Positions 18,463-26,274 of a stretch of DNA of 26,274 nucleotides are shown here, in pieces (position 1 is the first letter of the stretch; every line of letters starts with the position of its first letter). The DNA is taken from the NCBI GenBank assembly GCA_000695325.1, contig AVPN01000566.1, positions 12,890 through 39,163 on the forward strand, in the 5' to 3' direction. A model generated the notes under the pieces. The model made no database searches. It saw only the letters and a program-made list of their open reading frames with translations, and was not told where the DNA came from. Source of the DNA: Pleurobrachia bachei (Eukaryota; Ctenophora; Tentaculata; Cydippida; Pleurobrachiidae). A program made the translations under genes and the position numbers.

Positions 18463-19259
18463 GAGGAAGATGACGTAAGATATTAATTAATTAACTTAAT
18501 GATTAATTAATCAAACTCACTTAATTAAACCCAAAGTAGGAAATATCTGTTTTCACAAAATTCTCAAAAAACTGCTATTTTATTCATCCAATCATTCCCC
18601 CGCCCATGGCATGCCCCAATCATTGCTGTTAACAGATCCAGAACAACCAACAACAACCGCCATCCTCCCTCGAACTGGCCCCATTTGGAAATGGCCCCCC
18701 TCAACTCTCTACAACTGAGCAGGAGGGCTCATTCAATAATGATGGAAATGAGGAGGGCTCCCCGCCCCAACCATCCTATCCCGAGACCCCATTTGACTAC
18801 TCCACTTCTGATGAAGAGGACGGGATGAAAGGAAAGTTACGGATTAGTAACACAGTCGAGAAGGTGTTACAGATTAGTGATACTGTCGATTACATTGAAC
18901 CTGGCCCGGAATGTTACGAGGGAGGATGGGATACGGATGAAGGGGAGACCGTTAGTTTGGATGTAGATGGAGATGATGGAGAGGGACCAGGACAGATGAC
19001 TATCGAGGGCCTGACAGAGGCAGATTTGGTTGCCATGGCACTAGGCGAGTGGAGTGATGAAGAGGAAGGGAGTGAAGATGGAGGAGGGTTGGTCAGTAGG
19101 ACTCGCAGTTTTCTGGATTTACTGGGTGTGGGTCGCGGGAATAAGGCAAGATGTAACACTAATGATCTGGTGTCAATTAATTCAACTCCGTCCAATCATA
19201 ACAAAGTACGATTTTGTAAGAATCACTTGAGATCGGAATTAACTGAATGTGAAAAATAA
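18463..19259 (+). pseudogene. Second copy of the acidic-protein gene, lacking exon 1
   Basis: 18463-19386 repeats 17285-18215 (end of exon 1, intron, exon 2, 3' flank). Exon 2 is 18636-19259 and remains fully open. Indels are in multiples of three (a 9-nt loss at EEEHD, a 3-nt gain in the Gly run), with few substitutions. However, the exon 1 start codon is replaced by the PAF1 fragment. In the frame of exon 1 an upstream TGA (about 18421) and no ATG are found. Frame-preserving indels suggest it was under constraint until recently or descends from an allele of the intact gene. It could still use an internal ATG (18825). KVRF and the donor after it (19216) are preserved. Confidence 0.65.
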
Positions 19260-20122
19260 CGTAAAACTTGATCAACACAATATGTTCCCCTACACTTCAC
19301 TTCACAATACGTTTATTGTTTGGACTCCAGAGTAATTAGATTGCAGCGAGTGTTTTAGTGTAACACACAGAATACAGTGTGAACTGAAGTGTGAACTGTG
19401 GTAGTCAAAAAAAGAGGAGAAAATAGGTTATCCTGACACATCTCAACTTATCCCTCTCCGTCTAAATGTTTTTCTTTGTACCACCATTGAAAGCATTGTG
19501 TGCTCTTTTCGTCACTTCGGATGTGTGTGTATAAAATGTCCACACGGAATTAAGAGGAATTGAGAGAGAAAGAATTGAACACACGCATGAGAAAAAAGGA
19601 AAACTGACAAGACATGGTAGAGAAAATGCGTTTACACACACATCCAGACATTCATTAATACTGTAGCAGGAGGTATTGCAGCAATAGTTTAATCAGCTAT
19701 GTGTGTATTCCCATTTACTGTGCTGCGTATATATAATATATTGTGTTTGAAAAGTGATGCATTTATTACTCAGTCCTCACCCCAATTATATTATCATTCC
19801 CCAACTTTCTTCAGAGACGTTCCATCCATCTGTATTTTATCTGGATTTTCTATTCCAGAATTTGCTTCTGTAATATTCTTATCTTAGGATAGTGTATAAC
19901 ATATTTTATACTTGTTAGTTTGTCTCTTTTTGTCTGTCTTTCTCACTCACTCTATCTCTCACACATACTCTCTCTTTACCTCCCTCTCTATTATTTTTCT
20001 CTCTCCCTCTCTCTCTCCCTTTCTCTCTATCTCTCATACTTGGCTCTCAGTTTTCTGTGTGCTATATACCCTGTCTGCTGCCGACGTATTGTATGTGACA
20101 TGGTTCGTTACACACTGGCCCA
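19260..20122. other. Non-coding region with pyrimidine-rich tracts
   Basis: No coding sequence could be supported. 19916-20040 is dominated by tctctc/ccctct words, giving long Ser/Leu ORFs that are low-complexity artefacts. AT-rich stretches surround 19670-19770. The stretch just before 20123 would hold the promoter and 5' UTR of the PIP5K gene if its first coding exon is as proposed. Confidence 0.5.
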
Positions 20123-20525
20123 ATGAACCTGTTTTCTTGTTCTGTCATCCAAGACAGGGAGGACGAAGAGGAATCGGAGGAGAGTGACACTTTTGAAGAA
20201 GAAGATAGTGTATGTATGATGGAACACACCTGTTTGTAGTCAGTGTGTATAATGTGTACAATATTGTAGTTTTATATTTGCTCTGCGAACACCCAGCTCG
20301 TGTCCTCTATAATTCCTATCATAATTGTGTGGAGCCTGAGTCTATCAGCCTCCGCGGGGTCTCCTCTTTGTGTTACAGTTAAAATCATGTGTTACTTTCA
20401 GTACTTTCTGGACTTCACTCACTTCACTCTTTATTTGTCTTTGATCTTGGTTCATGAGGTACACTACACTGTGTGAGTCTGTATGGTAAAATAAACCCTC
20501 GCTCTTTCTGTCACACTCTCTTTCC

Positions 20526-20579
<54 letters not shown>

Positions 20580-23500
20580 TACGTTCCACAAAAACGTACT
20601 GTAAAACCCTTCATTACGGAAATGAACTCGTTTTCCGCCCGAATCATTGATGCGTCAGTTTGTAAAGATTGAAAATGAACGCCCTATATGTTACATTACA
20701 CCCCAGAAACTTATGAAATGTGTGTGGTACTAGTGAAATCAACTCGGAAAGATGCCGTAGTTTTTTAAACTAGAGAATGAGTGATGAGGGAGAAAGGACG
20801 GTATACAAAGAATGTGTGGTGGGGTTAGATGTGATAAAAAGGTATCACATTTCTTCTCATGGCCGTGTAAAAACGATTCTATGAAAAACGAAGTTCTCAC
20901 TTCAGTCTGGGTCCTCTATACCTGATCTAATAGTTCATGTAAAAAGTGGGTGTAGGTAAACAGAGCCATACACCTAAACACTCACTCACAGCTCACAAGT
21001 GTGCAAATAATGACCAAGTGTGTGTGTGTTTTGTTTAATAGAGATATACACACACACAAACTGACATTTTCTCCTTTTCTATTCAGGATAAGCGAGAACA
21101 TGGAACAAAACACAAAAAGATTGGACACCGACGAGTCGATGAGACGGGTGTCGTATCCTATAAAAGAGTAAGTTCTATCCAAAAACATCTCCCTTTTTGA
21201 TTGGGTGCTCTCTTGGTACTGCAAAAGTAAACTGGTCCAGCTTCCGCCGGAACACCCACCGACTGATCGGTATATGGAACGCGCGGACGGCCCTCTGCAC
21301 TGAAAAGTGGAGAGTTGCGGAATTTAGGATTGGTATCGCCGCGCGCACATATACACAGAAATGTATTCACCGTGGTTCGTGTGGGACTGGCACTCAAATG
21401 ATGGCTGTTAATTATGTTCTAATCTAGTCCGGACCGCTGTGAGAGGGGTTGGTCAAGACAAGAGTTAACTGACGGGAAACCTCAAGTAATAATTATGGCC
21501 TCTTAAGTTTTCAATAATTCCAACGGTCATAGCTCCGTCCCTGGCTCCGTCCCTGGCTCCGTCCTGGCTCCGTCCCTGGCAAGCCGGATACATCTTTAAC
21601 ATTTAAAGGGTAGCAAGAAAATTACCAGAACTTTCTACCCTTAAAAGATGAAGTCTCAGTCTCTGGGGGTGGTGTGGAACACGAGGTGTAAATATCGTCA
21701 TGTGCGATTTCACCGAATAAGATTGGAACTGAGACCGGAACCTGGCCTGTACCCCAGGTCACGGTTGTGACTGTACCCTTTTCGAACCGTTTTGTATAAC
21801 AATACAACATTTTTAACATTTTCTAACATTAATTGATAAATGTTTGTGCACACTAAATTCGAGAAGGCTCCATAGATGGCTAAATGACACTTTTCTTTGC
21901 ATATCGAGCGTGAGAGGGAGAGAGAGAGAAAGATAGAGAGAAAGAGATAGAGAGAGATATAGAGATGGATAGAGAGATAGAGAGAAAGAGAGAATGATAG
22001 AGAGGGAGAGAGAGGGAGAGAGAATGAAAGATAGAGAAAGATAGAGAGAAAGAGAGAAAGGGCGAAAGTGCTGTAATACACAATGAAATATGGGGCTCTA
22101 TAGCAGCCCCCAACGGACACTGTGTTGTTCTATGTCACCATAGATGGCTAAATAACACTTTTTCTTTGCTTACCAAGGGAGTGGGTAAAGCTGTGACTTT
22201 CTTATCTGTATAGTGCTCTGCCTCGATATATATATTAGTCATATTGATTGGTTAGCTTTTTTTGTTTCATTAAAAAAGTAAGGTTTAGTATAACTTAATG
22301 GATTCAGAATCCAGTATTAATTCAGAAGTAAGATATATGTTCGTTATTTTGATATATCTCATTGAGCTGCCCTATTTCTGTAACACGGTTTTAAATGTGC
22401 CCTCTCCTTCCTTCAGATCCCGGCTACGGGTCTCATGGCAGCACTGCAGATAGGAATTGGACACTCTATTGGAATTATTGAACCCCAAGCAACCCGTGAT
22501 ATTCTGATGAAGGACTTCAGCGAACTTGATATTGTTCAGTTTCCTGCGTTAGTATTTCCCGTGTGTTATTCGTATTATTCGTGTTTAGTATTAAACGTAA
22601 CTTACTTGATTGGTACTTAGTATGAACTCTCAGTATTGCTTTGTCAGTTCTTCTTCAGTTACTAATCAGATCAACATATTCAGGGAGGGCAGTGCGACAA
22701 CACCTGCTCACCGATGCAAGGATTTCATCTTTAAAACATACGCCCCACGAGCCTTCAAAAAGTTCCGGAAAGAGTTCGGAATCGAAGCAGATAACTTTTT
22801 GGTACGTTTCAATTGAAGTCAATCGTTTTTTATTTACCGAACCCTCACAGAGAAACAAATCCGGTCTGGGCCGATTTAATACCTGTCAGGAACTGACCGA
22901 ATCAGGAAATACTGGTCCCTAATTGGCTGATAACCAGTCACGTGACTGATTGGTTGTTCTGATTGGTTGTTTACTTGTGGCAGTCGATTCCTAATACCTG
23001 TCATATGTACACTGTACAGGGTCCCTGATTGGCTGATAACCAGTCACGTGACCTAAATAACGAGTTCTGATTGGTTATTATCTGTTTCTAGGTGTCATTG
23101 TGTACGGGTCGATTAAAAGAGTTATCAAATCCTGGTGCAAGTGGTTCATTGTTCTTCCTTTCTCATGATGACAACTTTATCATCAAAACCATTCAACGGA
23201 AGGAAGCAGTTTTCCTACAGAAGCTTCTTCCGGGATACTACCTGGTACATAATTATCTTTTTATTTTTTCTTTCCTTTTTTATCTTTATTTACCAGTGCC
23301 TCCTTCTCTCTCCATGTCTTTCTTCGTGTCTCATTCTTCGTGTCTCCCTCCCTCTCTCAATCTCCACCTTTCCCTCGATCTCTCTTTTCCATCTCCCCCG
23401 TTCTCCTTCTCCCTTTTGGCCCTTTCTTTTTCATTCCCCCACTCGCTCTCCCTTTTTTCTCTCTCATTCAACTAAGCAGTACTGGGGAACGATTCTATAA

Positions 23501-26222
23501 ATATATTCAATATGCTATTTCTTTGTTAGCTCATAACTACTGTTTGTGAGATTTAACATACCCGTTATCAGTTTTTTGTTTCTAACTATCGCTGAAAGTG
23601 CTCAATATGATTTTTCTGAAGAAATTCTTCCTCTCAGAATCTGACACAAAATAAGAAGACGACGTTACCAAAGTTTTATGGTAGTTTCCAATACGAGAGC
23701 ATGGGAAAGAACATTAGGATTTGTGTAATGAACAATCTCCTTCCCTCTGATATCAAATATCATGAGAAATATGATCTAAAAGGATCAATGTTCAAGCGAC
23801 AAGCAAGTCATAAGGAGCGAACTAAAAACTCCCCAACCCTCAAAGATTTAGATTTCTTAAAAGAACACACAGGGGTAAGAAAAATCTTGTGATGCTTCCT
23901 AGCAGCGTTTCGTTGTATGTATTTTGGTGTGGAATAACCCTTTACTCACTGTTCTTAAAATGAACATTGAACGTGATTCGTACCTAACATTTGACATTGT
24001 TTTGTCAGGGTCTAATCCTAGAGCCGGATCAGTATGACGATCTGAAGCGAACTCTTGAGAGGGATATTCGGGTGTTGGAAAGTTTCAGGATCATGGATTA
24101 CTCTCTCCTGCTGGGAATCCATAATTTAACTATCAACAAACAGGAGACCCTGAAATCTAGGAAACCCAACTTAGAAACACGCTCATATGATGACGTAAGT
24201 GAAGTTGTTTTTATTATATATATATTTGACGTAAGTGAATGATTAAAGTTGTTATTTATCAATTATGAAATTTTGAAATATAGAAACCCGTTGAAGTAGA
24301 GCACCCATTGACCCGAATCCTCACGCTCTCCATCACCCAGAAGCACCCCTCTCTGAACCCGCTGCACGTGCAGTATTCACACCCTTGCCCACCCACCATA
24401 ACAACCCCTTGATTCGCACGGGCAAATGGAGCAAATTGTTGCACGCTAGTGTTGCACGCTTCTTAGACGACGTTCATCTTCAACTTATAATAGAGACTAG
24501 AAAGCCCGTTAAAGTAGGGCATTCTCCCTCTTAACCCTGATAAAGTCATCTATTAGGATTACTCGGTTTGAATTTGGGTCGGTTTGGGTCCCGGTGGATG
24601 TGGTTGCGGGATTTTGTGCCTGGGATTGGTTGTTTACTTGTGGCAGTCGATTCCTAATACCTGTCATATGTACAGTGTACATTGTACAGGACCCCTGATT
24701 GGCTGATAACCAGTCACGTGACCTAAATAACGAGTTCTGATTGGTTATTATCTGTTTCTAGGTGTCATTGTGTACGGGTCGATTAAAAGAGTTATCAAAT
24801 CCTGGTGCAAGTGGTTCATTGTTCTTCCTTTCTCATGATGACAACTTTATCATCAAAACCATTCAACGGAAGGAAGCAGTTTTCCTACAGAAGCTTCTTC
24901 CGGGATACTACCTGGTAATTATCTTTTTATTTTTTATTTCCTTTTTTATCTTTATTTTCCAGTGCCTCCTTCTCTCTCCATGTCTTTCTTCGTGTCTCAT
25001 TCTTCGTGTCTCCCTCCCTCTCTCAATCTCCCCCTTTCCCTCGATCTCTCTTTTCCATCTCCCCCGTTCTCCGTCTCTCCTTTGGCCCTTTCTTTTTCAT
25101 TCCCCCGACCCTCTCGCTCCCCCTTTGCGAACCTCAACTAAGCGATACTGGGGAACGATTCTATAAATATATTCAATATGTTATTTCTTTGTTTGTGAGA
25201 TTTAACATACCCGTTATCAGTTTTATGTTTCTAACTATCGCTGAAAGTGCTCAATGTTATTTTTCTGAAGAAATTCTTCTCTTCCAGAATCTGACACAAA
25301 ATAAAAAGACGACGTTACCAAAGTTTTATGGTAGTTTCCAATACGAGAGCATGGGAAAGAACATTAGGATTTGTGTAATGAACAATCTCCTTCCCTCCGA
25401 TATCAAATATCACGAGAAATATGATCTAAAAGGATCGATGTTCAAGCGACAAGCAAGTCATAAGGAGCGAACTAAAAACTCCCCGACCCTCAAAGATCTA
25501 GATTTCTTAAAAGAACACACGGGGGTAAGCAAAGTTAAATATTTCCCTTTTCACTGACGCCATTCAATGAAGTTCGTTGAATGTATTTCGGTGTGGAGTG
25601 ACTGTCACTTCACTGAAAATGAACATTATACGTGATTTGCACTTAACATTTGACTTTGTCAGGGTCTAATCCTAGAGCCGGATCAGTATGACGATCTGAA
25701 GCGAACTCTTGAGAGGGATATTCGGGTGTTGGAAAGTTTCAGGATCATGGATTACTCTCTCCTGCTGGGAATCCATAATTTAACTATCAACAAACAGGAG
25801 ACCCTGAAATCTAGGAAACCCAACTTAGAAACACGCTCATATGATGACGTAAGTGAAGTTGTTTTTATTATATATATATTTGACGTAAGTGAATGATTAA
25901 AGTTGTTATTTATCAATTATGAAATTTTGAAATATTGTAAGTGCTGTTGGAAGTGCTGTTGAAAGTGCTCATTTATAAATTTCAGTTCACTCCCTAAAAT
26001 TCCTCTCAAACCATTTAGATTGTATTTTATCGCGATAGCAAAAGCTGCTACCCATTTTCCACTGCACACCATTGCACCATTGTGTTCTAGAGCGGTGTTC
26101 ATTTTAACGCAATGTACCCCTTAGGAAAATGGTTATGACCGTGACTACGCTAAGCAAGTTCTAGATAGAATTGGGAGTCGGAGGTTAAAAGATGACTGGA
26201 GGCAAGACGATGCTATCCCTCA
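20123..26222 (+). CDS. PIP5K1: Type I phosphatidylinositol-4-phosphate 5-kinase, 5' part (3' end outside window), with duplicated core exons
   Basis: It phosphorylates PI4P to PI(4,5)P2 at the plasma membrane. Inferred exons: 20123-20209 (start MNLFSCSV, acidic), 21087-21167 (KKIGHRRVD), 22417-22547, 22684-22801 ([15 protein letters not shown]), then cassette 1: 23092-23244, 23638-23874, 24009-24194; cassette 2: 24762-24914, 25288-25524, 25663-25848; then 26125-26222 (donor gtgagt, phase 2, continues off the window). Landmarks: SGASGSLFF-like glycine loop (PGASGSLFF), ATP-binding Lys in FIIKT, LLPGYY, MNNLLP, DLKGS and catalytic IMDYSLL, all as in human PIP5K1A-C. The C-terminal activation loop that sets PI4P specificity is not in the window, so type I rests on overall similarity (KKIGHR, KTYAP). 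The first exon is the least certain; its ATG has a weak context. All cassette boundaries are phase 0. Confidence 0.85.
20516..20580. repeat. (TC)n microsatellite
   Basis: A nearly pure tc/tctc run in the first PIP5K intron with a few ttt interruptions. Simple-sequence repeat only. Confidence 0.9.
21532..21580 (+). repeat. 12-bp tandem repeat, 4 units
   Basis: gctccgtccctg is repeated four times, the third unit one base shorter. It lies in the PIP5K intron and no function is evident. Confidence 0.85.
21870..22169. repeat. Direct repeats flanking a purine-rich tract
   Basis: ccatagatggctaaat followed by acactttt and ctttgc is present at 21870-21900 and at 22138-22169, with one substitution and one extra T. 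Between them lie the gagaga tract and about 75 bp of unique sequence. It may be a local duplication or the ends of a small insertion. No terminal inverted repeats were seen. Confidence 0.6.
22922..22946. promoter_or_regulatory. CCAAT/E-box module 1 (attggctgataaccaGTCACGTGAC)
   Basis: An inverted CCAAT box followed by the palindrome GTCACGTGAC, which equals the CLEAR-type TFEB/USF consensus. Two more ATTGG words follow within 25 bp. It lies in the intron before the first kinase-core cassette. Similar modules are at 23027-23052 and 24697-24722. Confidence 0.5.
23027..23052. promoter_or_regulatory. CCAAT/E-box module 2
   Basis: gattggctgataaccag followed by GTCACGTGAC, and another ATTGG about 15 bp further, 40 bp upstream of exon 23092. 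It is the counterpart of 24697-24722 within the exon duplication and also a close copy of module 1 about 105 bp upstream. Confidence 0.5.
24282..24623. mobile_element. 342-bp segment of unknown origin between the PIP5K cassettes
   Basis: Sequence identity of the two cassettes stops sharply at 24281/25935 and starts again at 22961/24624, leaving this segment unique in the window. It begins tagaaacccgttgaagtaga and has a diverged direct copy at 24498 (tagaaagcccgttaaagtag), plus a doubled gttgcacgc at about 24437-24459. Internal repeats at its edge suggest a small non-autonomous repeat element. No transposase, terminal inverted repeat or target duplication was seen, so the class is open. Confidence 0.3.
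24697..24722. promoter_or_regulatory. CCAAT/E-box module 3
   Basis: The same arrangement as module 2, carried along by the duplication, 40 bp before exon 24762. It could act as an enhancer or internal promoter, or simply be part of a repeat. Confidence 0.5.
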
Positions 26223-26274
26223 GTGAGTAACTCAATAACTAGCCCACTGGACGGGGTATATATTAACTGGGGGG

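Larger units (their letters stand above)
21168..22416. other. Long PIP5K intron with several local repeats
   Basis: This 1249-bp intron is large for the locus and has no supportable coding sequence. It holds a four-unit 12-bp repeat (gctccgtccctg, 21532-21580), a purine-rich gagaga tract (about 21908-22062), and a direct repeat of about 31 bp (ccatagatggctaaat and onward to ctttgc) at 21870-21900 and 22138-22169 that brackets the purine tract. The open frame at 21197-21427 shows no family features. Confidence 0.6.
22961..25935 (+). repeat. Tandem duplication of three PIP5K exons with introns (22961-24281 and 24624-25935)
   Basis: 22961 matches 24624 and 24281 matches 25935. Exon 1 of the cassette (51 codons), exon 3 (62 codons) and the 86 bp after it are identical in both copies. 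Exon 2 (79 codons) differs at seven sites, all synonymous. The introns between differ by many substitutions and indels. A 342-bp segment (24282-24623) separates the copies. Confidence 0.92.

Noticed and set aside
19912-20187. Plus-strand Ser/Leu-rich ORFs
   Set aside because: Low-complexity translation of tctctc/ccct repeats. Only the short end part in another frame (from 20123) joins the PIP5K reading frame.
21710-22120. Minus-strand ORFs rich in Ser/Leu/Phe (136 and 77 aa) that look like membrane proteins
   Set aside because: They are translations of the purine-rich gagaga tract; composition is dictated by the simple repeat and no family motif is present.
23092-23549. Extended ORFs running from PIP5K cassette exons into Pro/Ser/Leu-rich tails (also 24762-25166)
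   Set aside because: The tails are read-through into pyrimidine-rich introns after clear donors (gtacat at 23245, gtaatt at 24915).
1-26274. tRNA, rRNA, bacterial operon or phage-type signals
   Set aside because: None were recognised by eye. The content is intron-bearing animal genes throughout.

Overview
The window is animal nuclear DNA. It holds intron-bearing genes with canonical GT-AG splice sites, many introns of only about 90-250 bp, and tightly packed neighbours (193 bp separates the ATMIN/ASCIZ-like stop from the SETD1 start). The families are metazoan or eukaryotic: SETD1 histone H3K4 methyltransferase, ATMIN/ASCIZ, type I PIP5K and a PAF1 fragment. The compactness suggests a non-vertebrate animal, possibly sponge-like. 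That placement is inference; nothing in the sequence names the species.

Layout. 1-3970 (minus strand): a tandem array of four-membrane-segment protein genes. One copy is intact (C, 2202-2906), two are broken (A, B), one paralogue has a frameshift (D), and there is an extra piece of D's 3' end. 3971-5418: non-coding apart from one possible 55-codon ORF, with E-box and palindromic motifs. 5419-8007 (plus): an ATMIN/ASCIZ-like zinc-finger gene whose promoter, minisatellite and finger-coding half are tandemly duplicated; the first copy is truncated and the second is complete. 8200-15437 (plus): a full SETD1 gene in 17 inferred exons, with RRM, acidic/SR-like middle, WDR5-binding (Win) motif, n-SET, SET and post-SET. 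15438-17246: non-coding. 17247-19259: an acidic-protein gene and a second copy lacking exon 1, separated by an antisense PAF1 coding fragment. 20123 to the right edge (plus): the 5' part of a type I phosphatidylinositol-4-phosphate 5-kinase gene, in which three kinase-core exons occur twice in tandem.

The main oddity is in copy A of the four-membrane-segment genes. Two tracts (214-263, 50 bp; 715-737, 23 bp) are the exact base-by-base complement, NOT the reverse complement, of the homologous positions in copies B and C. Length is conserved and the boundaries are sharp. No known recombination or replication process gives this, so it is either a sequence-handling artefact or something new. The second tract creates an in-frame stop in copy A.

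Other recurring themes are: (i) local tandem duplication in four unrelated loci, usually leaving a truncated partner; (ii) repeated copying of 3' splice-site sequences next to true exon acceptors in SETD1; (iii) duplicated PIP5K exons that differ only by synonymous changes; (iv) CCAAT/E-box modules with the palindrome GTCACGTGAC inside PIP5K introns. SETD1, ATMIN-like and the PAF1 piece all belong to nuclear chromatin/transcription biology, but their closeness here is not evidence of a shared system.
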